Source of the DNA: Streptomyces hydrogenans
Lineage (GTDB): Bacteria > Actinomycetota > Actinomycetes > Streptomycetales > Streptomycetaceae
NCBI RefSeq assembly: GCF_014656075.1
Contig: NZ_BNBS01000006.1
Location: 82,551 to 146,550, forward strand
DNA: 64,000 bases
Direction: 5' to 3'
The position numbers and the translations under genes were made by a program. Under the pieces are notes generated by a model. It searched no databases. It was not told the DNA's origin and saw only the letters and a program-made list of their open reading frames with translations. Below, piece after piece: positions 1-11,600 of this stretch (its first letter is position 1; each line of letters begins with the position of its first letter).

Positions 1-1
1 G

Positions 2-100
2 CTGGGGGAGTCCCTGCTGCCGGTGGTGGCGGCGGTGAAGGCATGGGCGGACGGTCACATGGGCGAGGTGGCGGCGGCGCGGGCGGCGTACGACGGGTGA
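2..100 (+). CDS. C-terminal end of an HxlR-type transcriptional regulator (partial)
   Basis: The window opens inside a reading frame that runs 32 codons to a TGA. The residues read LGESLLPVVAAVKAWADGHM followed by a short alanine-rich tail. This resembles the last helix of HxlR-family winged-helix regulators (LG.SL.P....L..W...). Only the end is visible, so the DNA-binding part and the ligand cannot be judged. It lies on the same strand as rplM, 285 bases upstream, and is probably an independent gene because a promoter sits between them. It could also be an unrelated protein with a similar tail. Confidence 0.5.
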   Translation: MGESLLPVVAAVKAWADGHMGEVAAARAAYDG

Positions 101-178
101 GTGGGGGCGGTGGCGGCGTACGGCGGGTGGGGCCGGGTCGGCGGGTGGGGTCCGGTGCGGGGGTGGCGGGGGCGTGTT

Positions 179-208
179 TTGACCCTCGTGGGGGCGCACG
201 GGTACGCT
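179..208 (+). promoter_or_regulatory. Probable vegetative promoter of rplM-rpsI
   Basis: TTGACC at 179-184 and TACGCT at 203-208 are 18 bases apart, a good match to a principal-sigma (HrdB-type) promoter. Transcription would begin near 215, giving a leader of about 170 bases before the rplM GTG. The rest of the 101-385 gap shows no convincing gene. A long leader is compatible with autogenous control by L13, but no defined leader structure was recognised. Confidence 0.55.
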
Positions 209-385
209 TCTGCTTTGTTATGCGTATTGGCTTCGTCGTTCTCACGCGAAGAGCCGGTGCGCAGGTTCCCTGGAGCAGTTACCAGTGGCTCGCATACGGG
301 CGGTGTCCCGGCAGTGCAGGCCCCAGCTGCATGATCGCTTCAGGTGTGTCTGGACTCCATCCACTGAAGAAGCGAAGGCTACGAA

Positions 386-829
386 GTGCGTACGTACAGC
401 CCCAAGCCCGGCGATGTCACTCGCCAGTGGCACATCATCGACGCGCAGGACATCGTCCTGGGTCGTCTGGCCACGACGGCTGCGAACCTCCTGCGAGGCA
501 AGCACAAGCCGATCTACGCCCCGCACATGGACATGGGCGACTTCGTCATCATCATCAACGCTGACAAGGTCCACCTGTCCGGCAACAAGAAGTCCCAGAA
601 GCTGGCCTACCGCCACTCCGGCTTCCCGGGTGGTCTGCGCTCCGTCCGTTACGACGAGCTGCTGGCCAAGAACCCCGAGAAGGCCGTCGAGAAGGCCATC
701 AAGGGCATGATCCCCAAGAACACCCTGGGCCGTCAGATGCTCTCGAAGCTGAAGGTCTACGCGGGCGAGAACCACCCGCACGCTGCCCAGCAGCCGGTCC
801 CGTTCGAGATCACCCAGGTCGCGCAGTAA
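386..829 (+). CDS. rplM: 50S ribosomal protein L13
   Basis: A 147-residue protein beginning [11 protein letters not shown] with the L13 signatures [31 protein letters not shown] and [13 protein letters not shown]. Length is normal for the family. L13 is an early-assembly protein of the large ribosomal subunit. The start is a GTG at 386. The frame before it has no plausible alternative, and purine-rich GAAGAAGCGAAGG lies upstream. It is followed after 44 bases by rpsI, the almost universal L13-S9 operon. Codon use is strongly biased to C- and G-ending codons, as expected for a highly expressed gene. Confidence 0.98.
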   Translation: MRTYSPKPGDVTRQWHIIDAQDIVLGRLATTAANLLRGKHKPIYAPHMDMGDFVIIINADKVHLSGNKKSQKLAYRHSGFPGGLRSVRYDELLAKNPEKAVEKAIKGMIPKNTLGRQMLSKLKVYAGENHPHAAQQPVPFEITQVAQ

Positions 830-873
830 TTCCGGCCACACCCCCTAAGAACGAAAGAAATCTGAGGAGCATC

Positions 874-1386
874 GTGGCCGAGACCACCCCCGAGACCCCC
901 GTCGACGAGTTCGAGGGCGTCGAGGAGTACACCACCGAGACCGAGATCGTCGAGGGTGACTACACCTCCGAGTCCCTCGCGTCCCGCTTCGGCGACCCGC
1001 AGCCGGCCGCCGGCCTGGGCCGTCGCAAGAACGCCATCGCCCGCGTCCGGATCGTCCCGGGCACCGGCAAGTGGAAGATCAACGGGCGTACGCTCGAGGA
1101 CTACTTCCCGAACAAGGTCCACCAGCAGGAAGTCAACGAGCCCTTCAAGGTGCTCGAGCTCGACAACCGCTACGACGTCATCGCCCGCATCGCGGGTGGC
1201 GGTGTCTCCGGTCAGGCCGGCGCCCTGCGCCTCGGCGTGGCCCGCGCCCTCAACGAGGCCGACGTCGAGAACAACCGCCCGGCGCTGAAGAAGGCCGGCT
1301 TCCTCTCCCGTGACGACCGCGCGGTCGAGCGGAAGAAGGCCGGTCTCAAGAAGGCCCGTAAGGCTCCGCAGTACAGCAAGCGTTAA
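874..1386 (+). CDS. rpsI: 30S ribosomal protein S9
   Basis: A 170-residue protein whose conserved body starts at about residue 48 with [19 protein letters not shown] and ends in the basic tail RKAPQYSKR that reaches the P site. The first 45 residues are an acidic, Thr/Glu-rich extension typical of actinobacterial S9 and absent from E. coli S9. The GTG start at 874 has GAGGAG at 864-869. It is the second gene of the rplM operon and ends just before a strong intrinsic terminator. Confidence 0.98.
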   Translation: MAETTPETPVDEFEGVEEYTTETEIVEGDYTSESLASRFGDPQPAAGLGRRKNAIARVRIVPGTGKWKINGRTLEDYFPNKVHQQEVNEPFKVLELDNRYDVIARIAGGGVSGQAGALRLGVARALNEADVENNRPALKKAGFLSRDDRAVERKKAGLKKARKAPQYSKR

Positions 1387-1406
1387 TCGCCTGCCGCACT
1401 GCTTGT

Positions 1407-1453
1407 ACGTACGCCCCGGCGCACTGCGCGTGCCGTCGGGGCGTACGTTTTTT
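1407..1453 (+). terminator. Intrinsic terminator after rpsI
   Basis: ACGTACGCCCC at 1407-1417 pairs perfectly with GGGGCGTACGT at 1438-1448. The bases between can extend the stem with GGC/GCC pairs. A run of T follows to 1453. It ends the ribosomal operon 21 bases after the stop codon and insulates glmM. Confidence 0.9.
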
Positions 1454-1505
1454 CTTAACCTTCTTCACCTTTCAGTCTTTGGGCACGCATTTTCGGAGGA
1501 CAGCT

Positions 1506-2864
1506 GTGGGACGACTCTTCGGCACCGACGGCGTACGCGGCGTAGCCAACGCCGACCTGACGGCGGAGCTCGCGCTCGGCCTGTCGGTCGCGGCGGCGCA
1601 CGTGCTCGCCGAAGCGGGGACCTTCGAAGGCCATCGGCCGACCGCCGTGGTCGGCCGTGACCCGCGCGCGTCCGGAGAGTTCCTGGAGGCGGCCGTCGTC
1701 GCCGGTCTCGCCAGCGCCGGCGTCGACGTCCTGCGCGTCGGCGTCCTGCCCACCCCGGCCGTCGCCCACCTCACCGGCGTCCTCGGCGCCGACCTCGGCG
1801 TGATGCTCTCCGCCAGCCACAACGCCATGCCCGACAACGGCATCAAGTTCTTCGCCCGCGGCGGCCACAAGCTGGCCGACGACCTGGAGGACAAGATCGA
1901 GGGCGTCTACGAGGAGCACCGCACCGGCGCTCCCTGGGACCGCCCGACCGGCGCCGGCGTCGGCCGCGTCCGCGACTACGACGAGGGCTTCGAGACCTAC
2001 GTCTCCCACCTCCTCGCCGTGCTCCCCAACCGCCTCGACGGCCTCAAGATCGTCCTCGACGAGGCCCACGGCGCCGCCGCCCGCGTCTCCCCGGAGGCGT
2101 TCACCCGGGCCGGCGCCCAGGTCGTCACCATCGGTGCCGCCCCCGACGGCCTCAACATCAACGACGGCTGCGGCTCCACCCACCTGGAGCTGCTGAAGGC
2201 CGCCGTCGTCGAGCACGGCGCCGACCTCGGCATCGCCCACGACGGCGACGCCGACCGCTGCCTCGCCGTCGACCACACCGGCGCGGAGGTGGACGGCGAC
2301 CAGATCCTCGCCGTCCTGTCCCTCGCCATGCGCGAGGCCGGCACCCTGCGCGGCGACACCGTCGTCGCCACCGTCATGTCCAACCTGGGCTTCAAGCTCG
2401 CCATGGAGCGCGAGGGCCTCACCCTCGTCCAGACCGCGGTCGGCGACCGCTACGTCCTGGAGTCCATGAAGGAGCACGGCTACGCCCTCGGCGGCGAGCA
2501 GTCCGGCCACGTCATCGTGCTCGACCACGCCACCACCGGCGACGGCACCCTGACCGGCCTCATGCTGGCCGCCCGCGTCGCCGCCACCGGCAAGTCCCTC
2601 GGCGAGCTGGCCGCCGTCATGGAGCGGCTGCCGCAGATCCTGATCAACGTCAAGGACGTCGACAAGTCCCGCGTCACCACCTCCGCCGAGCTCGCCGCCG
2701 CCGTCGCCGACGCCGAGCGCGAGCTGGGCACCACCGGCCGCGTGCTGCTCCGCTCCTCCGGCACCGAGCCGCTGGTCCGCGTCATGGTCGAGGCCGCCGA
2801 CATCGAGCAGGCCCGCGCCGTCGCGCAGCGCCTCGCCGACGTCGTGAAGTCCGCCCTCGGCTAG
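1506..2864 (+). CDS. glmM: Phosphoglucosamine mutase
   Basis: A 452-residue alpha-D-phosphohexomutase that converts glucosamine-6-phosphate to glucosamine-1-phosphate for UDP-GlcNAc and peptidoglycan. Visible motifs are [10 protein letters not shown] near the N-terminus, the phosphoserine loop [14 protein letters not shown] at about residue 100, the metal loop [12 protein letters not shown] at about 240, the sugar-binding GGEQSGHVI, and the phosphate-binding [12 protein letters not shown] near the C-terminus. The GTG at 1506 (protein MGRLFGTDG) is chosen because GGAGGA lies at 1495-1500. A start at 1479 would add a sequence unlike the family. glmS, the preceding step of the pathway, lies downstream at 18207. 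Confidence 0.96.
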   Translation: MGRLFGTDGVRGVANADLTAELALGLSVAAAHVLAEAGTFEGHRPTAVVGRDPRASGEFLEAAVVAGLASAGVDVLRVGVLPTPAVAHLTGVLGADLGVMLSASHNAMPDNGIKFFARGGHKLADDLEDKIEGVYEEHRTGAPWDRPTGAGVGRVRDYDEGFETYVSHLLAVLPNRLDGLKIVLDEAHGAAARVSPEAFTRAGAQVVTIGAAPDGLNINDGCGSTHLELLKAAVVEHGADLGIAHDGDADRCLAVDHTGAEVDGDQILAVLSLAMREAGTLRGDTVVATVMSNLGFKLAMEREGLTLVQTAVGDRYVLESMKEHGYALGGEQSGHVIVLDHATTGDGTLTGLMLAARVAATGKSLGELAAVMERLPQILINVKDVDKSRVTTSAELAAAVADAERELGTTGRVLLRSSGTEPLVRVMVEAADIEQARAVAQRLADVVKSALG

Positions 2865-2883
2865 TCCCTCCGGACGGTACGGA

Positions 2884-2920
2884 GAAGGGCCCCGCGCACT
2901 CCGGTGCGGCGGGGCCCTTT
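2884..2920. terminator. Bidirectional terminator between glmM and the DUF389 gene
   Basis: The arms GAAGGGCCCCGC (2884-2895) and GCGGGGCCCTTT (2909-2920) form a stem of about 12 pairs around a short loop, flanked by A-rich and T-rich ends. It sits between two convergent genes and can serve both. Confidence 0.8.
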
Positions 2921-2934
2921 CCCGTACCCGGGGG

Positions 2935-3885
2935 TCAGCCCCTGCGCAGGCGGCGCTTCAGCTTGCCGCGCTGGGTGTTCCACAGCCACTTCTGCAGCAG
3001 CAGTGTCAGGGTCCCCGCCAGCATGATCCCCAGCAGGTTCAGCAGCAGCTGCTGGATCGAGCCCCAGGTCTGGCCGACCTCGCCGTAGCTGAGCGCCACC
3101 GCCGCGTTCGCCGCCGCCGGGACGGTCGTCACCGAGATCGCCACGCCCACCAGGGCACCCGCCTTCGACGAGGTCAGCGACAGCGTGCCGGCCGCGCCCG
3201 CGAGCAGCGCCACCACGAAGGAGAACGGGTCCGGCTGCCAGATGAAGCTGGTCTGCGGCCGATCCCCGTCGAGCAGCTCCACGCTGAACAGCCCGAGCCG
3301 GTCCATCAGCAGACTGAACAGGGTCGTGACCAGGATCGCCGCCAGGAAGCCGACGAGCAGCGCGATCAGCGACCGGACCGCGAGCCGCGGCGCCCGCTTC
3401 ACGATCGCCGTGCACACCCCGGCCAGCGGACCGAACTCCGGGCCCACCGCCATCGCGCCCACGATCAGGATCGCGTTGTCGAGGACGACACCGCAGGCCG
3501 CGATCATCGTCGCCAGCAGCATGAAGGCGAGATAGGTGAAGGAGAGCGTCGACTCCTCGTGCGTCGCGGTCGCCAGCTGCTCCCAGATGACCGCGTCCGC
3601 GCCCTCGCCGGGAGCGTCCTCCTCGGCGGCGTCGGCCCGCTCCGACATCGACAGGTCGATGTTCTCGACGGCGATCGAACCGTCCTGATCGAGCTTCAGC
3701 TCCCGCAGCGCGTGCAGGAGTTCGTCGCCCGCCTCCCGGGCGACGTCGCACAGGACGAGGTCCCCGGCCGGCACCCGGGCCGCTCCGGGCAGCACCACGA
3801 GGTGGGTGGTGCCGACGGTCGAGCCGATCAGCTCGGTCACGGCCTCGGTCCGGTCCGCGGGGACGATCATCCGTAGGTGCAGCAT
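2935..3885 (-). CDS. DUF389 family integral membrane protein
   Basis: A 316-residue protein. The first ~100 residues form a soluble domain (MLHLRMIVPADRTEAV...). From about residue 115 there are five or six hydrophobic segments, including LTFTY-like and MLLATMIAACGVVLDNAILIV stretches. The motif GAMAVGPEFGPLAGVC and the later SSKAGALVGVAISVTTVPAAANAAV are typical of DUF389 (TIGR00341-type) proteins. Their function is unknown, and transport has been suggested. It starts 3 bases after the coaA stop and is clearly in one operon with it, but no functional link to CoA synthesis is evident. Confidence 0.85.
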   Translation of the reverse strand: MLHLRMIVPADRTEAVTELIGSTVGTTHLVVLPGAARVPAGDLVLCDVAREAGDELLHALRELKLDQDGSIAVENIDLSMSERADAAEEDAPGEGADAVIWEQLATATHEESTLSFTYLAFMLLATMIAACGVVLDNAILIVGAMAVGPEFGPLAGVCTAIVKRAPRLAVRSLIALLVGFLAAILVTTLFSLLMDRLGLFSVELLDGDRPQTSFIWQPDPFSFVVALLAGAAGTLSLTSSKAGALVGVAISVTTVPAAANAAVALSYGEVGQTWGSIQQLLLNLLGIMLAGTLTLLLQKWLWNTQRGKLKRRLRRG

Positions 3886-3888
3886 GGT

Positions 3889-4902
3889 TCAGAGCTTACG
3901 GAGACTCAGCCTCTGCACCTTGTGATCCGGCCCCTTGCGGACCACGAGCGTCGCCCGGCCCCGGGTCGGCGCCACGTTCTCCAGCAGGTTCACCTTGTTG
4001 ACGGTCCGCCACATCGTGCGGGCGTAGTCCAGGGCCTCCTCCTCGGAGACCTGCGTCCAGCGCCGGAAGTACGAGGACGGGTCCTGGAAGGCGGTCTCCC
4101 GCAGCTTCCGGAAGCGGTTGAGGTACCAGCCCTCGATGTCCTCCGGCCGCGCGTCCACGTACACGGAGAAGTCGAAGTAGTCGGCGAGCCCGACCCGGGT
4201 CCGCCCGTCCTTGCCCGGCAGCGCCGGCTGGAGGACGTTCAGCCCCTCGACGATCAGGATGTCGGGCCGGCGCACCACGAGCTGCTCGCCCGGCACCCGG
4301 TCGTAGATGAGGTGCGAGTAGACCGGTGCGGTGACCTCGTCCTTCCCCGCCTTCACGTCGGCGACGAACCGGGTCAGCGCGCGCCGGTCGTACGACTCGG
4401 GGAACCCCTTCCGGGACATCAGCCCGCGCGCCTTCAGCTCCTCCATCGGATAGAGGAACCCGTCGGTGGTGATCCGCTCCACCCGCGGGTGCTCGGGCCA
4501 CCGCGCCAGCAGCGCCTCCAGCAGACGGGCCACGGTCGACTTCCCGACCGCGACGGACCCGGCGACCCCTATGACGAACGGCGTCCCGCGCTGCTCGGCC
4601 TTCTCCCCGAGGAACGTGTTCAGCGCCCCCCGCAGCCCGCTGGTGGCCTGCACGTACAGGTTGAGCAGCCGGGACAGCGGCAGGTACACGTCCCGCACCT
4701 CGTCGAGGTCGATGACGTCCCCCAGGCCCTGGAGCCGTTCGACCTCGTCGGCGGTGAGGGGGAGGGGCGTCTTGTCGCGCAGGGCGCTCCACTCGGCGCG
4801 GGTGAGGTCGAGGTACGGCGTCGGCTCGGAAACCTTCCGGGAACCCCCGGACCCGTTCCCGGCTCCGTTGCCGTTGGCGCTTCGTGGCGGCGAAGTGATC
4901 AC
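3889..4902 (-). CDS. coaA: Type I pantothenate kinase
   Basis: A 337-residue enzyme that phosphorylates pantothenate, the first and controlling step of coenzyme A synthesis. The P-loop GSVAVGKST is at residues 115-123. Other family motifs are [43 protein letters not shown] and [11 protein letters not shown] ~25-residue Gly/Asn/Ser-rich N-terminal extension makes it a little longer than the E. coli enzyme. The GTG start at 4902 is 6 bases after a GACAAT hexamer, so the transcript is probably leaderless. The DUF389 gene follows 3 bases later. Confidence 0.96.
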   Translation of the reverse strand: MITSPPRSANGNGAGNGSGGSRKVSEPTPYLDLTRAEWSALRDKTPLPLTADEVERLQGLGDVIDLDEVRDVYLPLSRLLNLYVQATSGLRGALNTFLGEKAEQRGTPFVIGVAGSVAVGKSTVARLLEALLARWPEHPRVERITTDGFLYPMEELKARGLMSRKGFPESYDRRALTRFVADVKAGKDEVTAPVYSHLIYDRVPGEQLVVRRPDILIVEGLNVLQPALPGKDGRTRVGLADYFDFSVYVDARPEDIEGWYLNRFRKLRETAFQDPSSYFRRWTQVSEEEALDYARTMWRTVNKVNLLENVAPTRGRATLVVRKGPDHKVQRLSLRKL

Positions 4903-4908
4903 GGGCCT

Positions 4909-4914
4909 ATTGTC
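4909..4914 (-). promoter_or_regulatory. -10 element of coaA, probable leaderless start
   Basis: On the minus strand GACAAT is followed by six bases and then the GTG start codon. There is no Shine-Dalgarno sequence between them. This spacing would place the transcription start on or next to the start codon. Confidence 0.5.
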
Positions 4915-5078
4915 CCGGGTCGGCGGGGGGTGTGGGGGGTGGGGTGGGTCACGTGGCGGGTGGCTTGTGCGGGCGGACCCTTCCCTGAACGCGGAGGGAA
5001 AACGTTAACCCGCCGGCCTTCACCAGCGAATTGACGCCTTCCCCCGTCGTACATCAATGCCCTACGGGACGCCGCGAT

Positions 5079-5633
5079 CTAATCGTCATCGCATTGATCG
5101 CCCGTCCACCTTTCAAAGGCGGGTGGGTGCGTCAGGAATTCTTCAGGAAAGAACGGGCAGTCCAATGTTCCCTCCAGGAGCCCGAGAAGCAGCTCAAGGG
5201 AGTTCTGGCGGACGATCTGGAAACTTAGCTGGCCCGCCTCCACGATCAAGGTGGGCCATTCTTCCGGATCCCCTTCGGGAATCCAGAATATTTCATCCGC
5301 ATTATCGGTGGCCCCCCATTGGATCAAGAGCGATGGGTTCGATCCGAAGTGGGACAGGAGCGATCTGATTTCAGGGATCTGTTTCCGGGAGAGGAGCTGT
5401 GTGGTTTCCCGGCTGCGCTGCGTGATGTCCAGCCACGGATTCGGGCAGCCCTGTTCGTAGATCCAGAGAAAGTCGTTGAAGGATCCGGGTCCATAGGTCT
5501 CCAGCAGTCTTGCGTGGCTGAGCGGGAGTGTCAGCTTCGTGCCGCCTGCGCCCGCCCCGGAAACAGATCCGGGGCGGGCATGCTTCCCTACTGGAGGCGG
5601 GCACAGATGGACCAGTGAGTCCAGCGTGTCCAT
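5079..5633 (-). CDS. SUKH (SMI1/KNR4) family immunity protein
   Basis: A 184-residue cytoplasmic protein without signal peptide or membrane segment. LPLSHARLLETYGPGSFNDF followed by LWIYE is the typical SMI1/KNR4 core (…YG.G.F.DFLW…). Proteins of this superfamily often neutralise nuclease toxins of polymorphic toxin systems. It begins 7 bases after the last base of the RHS toxin gene and uses AGGAA, partly inside the RHS stop region, as ribosome binding site, so it is translationally coupled to it. The gene is visibly less GC-rich than its neighbours, as is the toxin tip, suggesting they were acquired together. That it protects specifically against this nuclease is inferred from position. Confidence 0.82.
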   Translation of the reverse strand: MDTLDSLVHLCPPPVGKHARPGSVSGAGAGGTKLTLPLSHARLLETYGPGSFNDFLWIYEQGCPNPWLDITQRSRETTQLLSRKQIPEIRSLLSHFGSNPSLLIQWGATDNADEIFWIPEGDPEEWPTLIVEAGQLSFQIVRQNSLELLLGLLEGTLDCPFFPEEFLTHPPAFERWTGDQCDDD

Positions 5634-5639
5634 GGGTTC

Positions 5640-8600
5640 CTAGAAGTTGGCGATCTTCGCGTAGTACGACCAGCCGAAGTCATCGACTGCCTCGATCACC
5701 ACATGTGTAGCACGATACTTTGCGCTTCCGTATATCGGAGTGACGCTCATGATGATCGTATTGCCGGTGTCGGTCACATGGTCTGCGATGATCTTCTCGG
5801 CTGCGGAGATCGGGCCGTTGTTCTGGTCCCTGCCCTGGGTGATGATGTTGCGCGGATTGTCGCCGTCGCCACCGAACTGCCGCCCGATGAGATGCCCTCG
5901 CGAGTCGCCGGCGGCACCGCCGCGGAATCCGTGAGGCTTCCCGCTGGGCTCAGTTCCGATGACCTTCGCCTTGGCGTCGCGCAATGTCTGCGGAGAGACT
6001 TCCGCGTAAGCGGTGCCTCGTCGCCCGCCCTCGATCTCGGAGTAGACGCGGCTTCCGCAGTTGTGGACGAGGACGGGGGTGGTGTCCGCGAGGACGTAGT
6101 AGGTGTGGAAGTCGGCGACGGTGAGGTTGCGGACGCTGGCGGTCTGGGTCCAGGCCTGGACCGCGGTGACCTGGACGTGGGTGCCGGCGCTGGTGCGGAG
6201 CCACTGGCCGGGCTTGAGGTCCTTGGCGTCGATCCACTTGCTCAGGGCCGGGACCCAGAAGGGGTGACCGTCGGTGGCCGTGATGGGGGCCGTCGCGGTG
6301 CCCTTGTCGCCGTCGGTGTCGACGGTGATGCGGACGAGGTGCTTCTCGCCGTCGCCGACGATGGTGGCGGCGACGTTCTTGCCGGTGGTCTCACCGGTCT
6401 TCTCGTCGGTCGCCATGACCTGGTCGCCGGGCTTCAGGTCCTTGATCGGCTTGCTGCTGCCGTCCGCGAGGAGGACATGCGTCTCGGGGGTGAAGCTGTT
6501 TCTGATCGGGCAGGTGGCTCCATCGCCTCCGTCGGTCTTCTTCGCCGCGTCGGCTGCCGCGTCCGCCTTTCTCATCGATTTCGCCGCGTCGGCCTTCTTC
6601 TCCCAGGCGGCGTAGTCCTGGGCGTACCTCGCCATGGCTGCGGCGTCGTCGTCCGCGCGCCGCATGACGCCGAGGGCCCAGCGGACCTCGTCCTCCCAGC
6701 GGTGGTACATCTTCCACGCGGCTTCGAGCGCCTTGAGGGTGCGCTTGGCCTTTCCGGCGAGCGGCATGGCCGCGTCCAGTGCGAGGGCACCGCAGGCGAG
6801 GACGTCGCCGCCGAGGCAGGCCTGGATGTCGTCGAATCCGCTGATGCCCTTGGCGACCTCGATGGCGATCTCAAGAATGATGTCCGTCTTGGACTTCTTC
6901 TTGATGAACGTCGCCTTCTTGACGTCGTCCTCACTGGCGGTGGTCGTCGGCTTGGCCGGTGCCTTGATGTCGAGCTGGTTCTCGACGTAGTCCTCGACGA
7001 CCTCGTCGAAGGAGTCCTTTCCTTCGGTCTGCATGGGGGCACGGCAGTCGCCGGCTCCGTCACAGGACGCGAGACCGGAGGGGTCGGAGAAGGTGATCGG
7101 GCTGTTGAACCCGTACGCGTACGGGTTCATCGTCTGGGACTCGGCGATGTCCATCAGCGGGTCGACGGAGATGAACCGGCCCAGCGCGGGGTCGTACTCG
7201 CGGGCGTTGAGGTGGGTCAGGCCGGTGGCGTCCTTGGCGCCGCCGAGATAGCCCTTGTCGTCCGGCCACATCGAAGGTGCCGTGCCGCGGTCCTCGCCGA
7301 ACGGGGTCTGCTTGCGGCGGGTGACCGTCTTGGTGGCGGCGTCGACCGCGGTGGTCGCGGTGCCGTTGCGGTCGGAGAGCAGGTACGACTTCTTGACCGT
7401 GCCGTTCTCGGCGACCTTCACCATGGCCGGTCCGGCCGGGTGCGCGTAGTAGCGGGTGGTCTTGGCGACGTTGCCCGCCGCGTCGAGCTTCAGCTCGGTT
7501 CCTGGCAGGTAGAGGGTGGTGCCGGTCGCCTCGCGTTCGATGAGGCGCTTGCCGCCCGCGTCGTAGACGTAGGACGACTCGTTCGTGCCGGCGGTCACCT
7601 TCTCCAGATGGCCTTCCAGATCCCACTGGAGCGACTGCGTGTTGCCCTGGACGGTGCGAGTGGTGGTGTTGCCCGCGTCGTCGTAGCCGAAGAGGTCCTC
7701 GCGCTGGCCCTGGGGGCCGGTGGTGGTGACCTTGGACAGGCGGCTCTTGGTGGGCAGACCGGCGGCGTAGGTGTAGGTCCGCTTGACGTCCTTGGCGGTG
7801 TCACCGAGCGGGTCGTGCTTGGTCTCGCTCAGACGGTTGCCCGCCGCGTCGAACGTGTACGAGTGCCAGTACGCGTCCGGACCGCCCACCTTCGGCGCCG
7901 AACCCTCAGCCGAAGCACCGGGCTTCTGCGCACACGCGTCGGACGCGGTCCACGCGTCGGTCATCCGGCGCAGGTGGTCGTAGGCGAAGCACTGGACGTC
8001 GGTGGTGGCGGCGGTGGGGTTGTCGCCGGTCTTGTCGGTGATGCGGGTGACGTTGCCGACGGCGTCGTAGTCGGTGACCACGTCGTTGAGCGTGATCGTG
8101 TCGACCGTGCCGACTTCCTGGTGGTTCGTCGTGCGGGTGGGCCGGCGGGTCTGCTCGTCGAACAGGTTGCTGGTGATCAGCGCCTTGCCCGCCGAGTCGA
8201 CCTTGGTGCGCACCACGTCGCCGAGCGAGGTGTACTCGGTGGCCGCGACGAAGGTCAGGCCCGCGACCGCCATGGAGTTGACGGTGTCCAGGGCGTTGTA
8301 GCCGATCGACACCCGCTCGGAAGGCAGGCCGCCGACCGCGGGGTGGGTCATGGTCTGCGGCAGACCGGTACGCGCCGTGTAGGTGTTGGTGTAGGTGTAG
8401 GTGCCGGCGAGCTTGCCCTCGCTGGCCGGAATGGTGACCGAGGTGGACTTCGGCCGGTACTCGGTGTCGTAGGCGGTGACCGCCTGGGTGTAGGCGTTGC
8501 CGTTCACATAGCGCGTGGACGAGGCCGCGAGACCGAGGGCACCGGGGACGGTGTCGTAGGTCTGCGAGGTCAGCTTCGTGCCCGAGAGCGAGCCCTCGTG

Positions 8601-11600
8601 GGTGGCGGTGACACGGCCGAGCGCGTCATAGGCCATCGCGATCGTGCGGGCCGGGCTGCGGCCGTCGGTCATCGAGACGGCCCGGTCGCCCTGGTCGTAC
8701 TCGATCGATGACGTGCCCTTGTCGGGGTCCGTCATCGTCTTGACGCGGCCGCGGATGTCGTAGGTCTGGGACCAGACGTTGCCGATCTGGTCGGTGACCT
8801 TCTCCAGCCGGCCCTTGCGGTCGTAGCCGTACGTGATCTTGTCGTAGTCACCCGACGGACCCGCACCCTTGAACTGGCGCAGCTCCGTCTTGCGGCCCTG
8901 GGCGTCCAGGAGCGCCATGGTCGGCGTGTCGCCGGCCGGCGGGTCGACGGCCGTCCAGTCGCCGCCGTAGGTGGTGGTGGACCGCCAGGTCTCCACGCCC
9001 TTGCTGCGGGCGATGGTGGCGGAGGGCCGGCCCAGTCCGTCGTACGTCATCACGGTGGAGGACGGGACGGAGTTGTCGGTGGGCGGGAACAGGGTGGCGA
9101 CCGGGCCGCTGGCGCTGTTGTAGTAGCCGCCGTTCTCCTTCCAGACCCGGCCGAGGCTGTCGTAGAAGGTGTCGGTGACAACCCGGCCGCCGTTCATGGC
9201 GGGGTTCTGGGTCTGGCGCAGGCGCAGGGAGCCGTCGTAGAAGTCGTAGGAGACGCGGTAGGTGCCGTCCTCCAGCAGACGCTTGTTCGTGATCACGACC
9301 GGCGCGTCACGGCCCACGGTGTACTCGAACTCGGCGTCCGGAGTCGTCGTGAGCGAGTCGCGGTCCGGGGACCAAACCTTCTTCATCCGGCCCAGCGCGT
9401 CGTACTCCATGACCGTCTTGCGGCCGTTCGCGTCTGTCTGCGCGATCGGCAGGCCACGGCCCGGGTCGAGCTCCGTGGTCGCCGTGTGCCCGAGCGTGTT
9501 GGTGGTGACGGTCTTGGTCACCACGGCGCCGGAGGCGGGGGTGTAGGCGGTTGACGTGGTCTTGCCGTAGACATCGGTCGCCGAGGTGAGGCGGCCGTAG
9601 GCGTCGAACGTCGCCGTACCCTCGGTGGTGTACTGCGGGACGTTGTTCGTGAAGCCCGACAGCGACAGCGTCTTGACGACGTTGCCGACGGCGTCGTACT
9701 CGACCTTGATGTCGGAGACGACGTTGCCGGGGCCGTACGTGGTCGGGGTGTCACACGCCGCCGTGACGGTGAGCATCCGGGTCTGCTGGGTCTTGAACCA
9801 CTTCTCGGTGTCGTTCAGGTACTCGTAGCGGGCGCAGGTGTCGTCATCCGGATCGGACGTGTCGCCCTTGTACCAGGTCCAGTTGATGCGTCCGTCGCTG
9901 TCGTAGTCGTGCTCGACGGCCGTCTTCCGCTCGCCCCGGCCGTCCGACAGGATCGTGCGCGACGAGGTCGACTTCACGCCCTGGACCCAGGACTCCAGGT
10001 CGGACGCGCCGGTGGCCGTGCGGTCGCGCTTGGCGACCGGCCCGCCCAGGTACGGCGTGTTGATGGTGGCGGAGTTCAGCTCGCCGCCGACGCCGTTGTA
10101 GTGGCGGGTCTCCCTGACCTGGCCGGCGAGCATGCGGTGGTCGGCCACCGAACTACCGTCGGAGGCGGTGATGGAGACGTCGCGGCGGGTGCCGTCGGCC
10201 TTCAGATCACCGTCCATGCCCCGGTAGAAGAGGGTCTCGGTGCGGGTCAGGACGTCGGGGGCGACGCCGTGGACGGTGCGGACTTCGCCGTAGCCTCGGT
10301 AGACCGACCAGGTGCGGGCGGGCTTGTTGGTCAGCTCGCTGGCGTCGTCGTAGGCCCAGGCGGGGGTGCCGAGGTAGGTGTAGTTGACCTCACGGGTGGG
10401 TGAGGTGCCGTTCTTGTCCTCCTCGCGGACCTGGTCCACGCGGTGCTTGTGGAACCAGTCGGTGGAGTACTTCTTCTTCATGCCCGTCGGGTCGGTCGGG
10501 TCGTTGGTCTCGACCACGACGGGGAAGCAGCGCAGCGTGTTGCTGTCCGGCGAGGCGGGCAGTTTGACCGCTCCCGGGGTGCTGGAGCACTCGGTGGGGG
10601 CGTAGACGACCACGGTGCGGGCGCCGGTCTCGGTGTTGATCTGGGTGACGCGCCAGCGCAGGTACGGGGGGTTGCCGTCGGTGTCGTTGTCGACCCGGTT
10701 GGGCTTCTGCACGCCGACGAAGGTGACGGCGGGCAGACCGAGGGTGCCGCCGTTCTCGTCGGTGCGCTGGATGCTCTTCAGCCACAGCGGGTACTCGCCG
10801 TTGACGGCGCCGTCGCCGGTGGACTGGAAGGAGTGGGCCATCGTCCAGGTGTCGACCGCCGTCGACACACCGTTCTTCAGCACCCGGGTCGTGATGCTCT
10901 TCAGGAGCTTGCGGGTGAAGAAGGTGGGGGTGTAGCGGTCGGTGCAGGTCTGGCCCGACGCGCACAGCTGGTCGGCGGGGACGTCCGGCCAGTTCTTCGC
11001 CACGTCGTACGCCGCTGTCGAGGTCAGCTTGGATTCCGCGCAGTCGAACGACGTGGTGACGATGCAGCGTTCTTCGGCCTTGTAGGTGACCTCGGCCGGG
11101 GCCGGGGCGAACAGGTCGTCCGAGCGCAGGCCGTACGCGGCGCGCTTGAGGTAGCCGGAACGGTCGTAGGCGCGGGCGGTGGAGGTGCCGGTGGTGGTGA
11201 CGTTGGAGCCGTAGAAGTTGCGCTCCTTGGCGTACCAGTACGTCAGGGCGTTGCCGCGCGGGTCGACGACGTAGTCGAGGTTCCAGCGGTAGGTCTGGTC
11301 ACAGACGGAGGCCGCGTAGGAGGCGTTGTAGCAGGGCTCGCCGTCGTGGTTGCCGTAGACCGGGACGTTCAGCGCGGAGTTCGTCTCCGGCTTGCCACTC
11401 GCCCAGCCGGGGAGGCGGTTGAGGCCGAAGTGGAACTTCACGCCCTCGGCGTTGGTGACGACCCAGTACTCCTTCTCCTTGTCGCCGTTCTCGGCGCCGG
11501 TGAGGAGTTCGACCTTCGAGCCGTCCTGGCTGGCCGGGTACCACTTCTTGTCCGCGTCGTTCAGGACCAGGGAAGTGGACGAGCCGTTCAGCGACATCGT

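Noticed and set aside
5703..8711. 1002-codon open frame opposite the RHS gene
   Set aside because: It is antisense to an obvious RHS protein, rich in Val/Gly/Arg as expected from the mirror of GC-biased codons, and has no recognisable domain.
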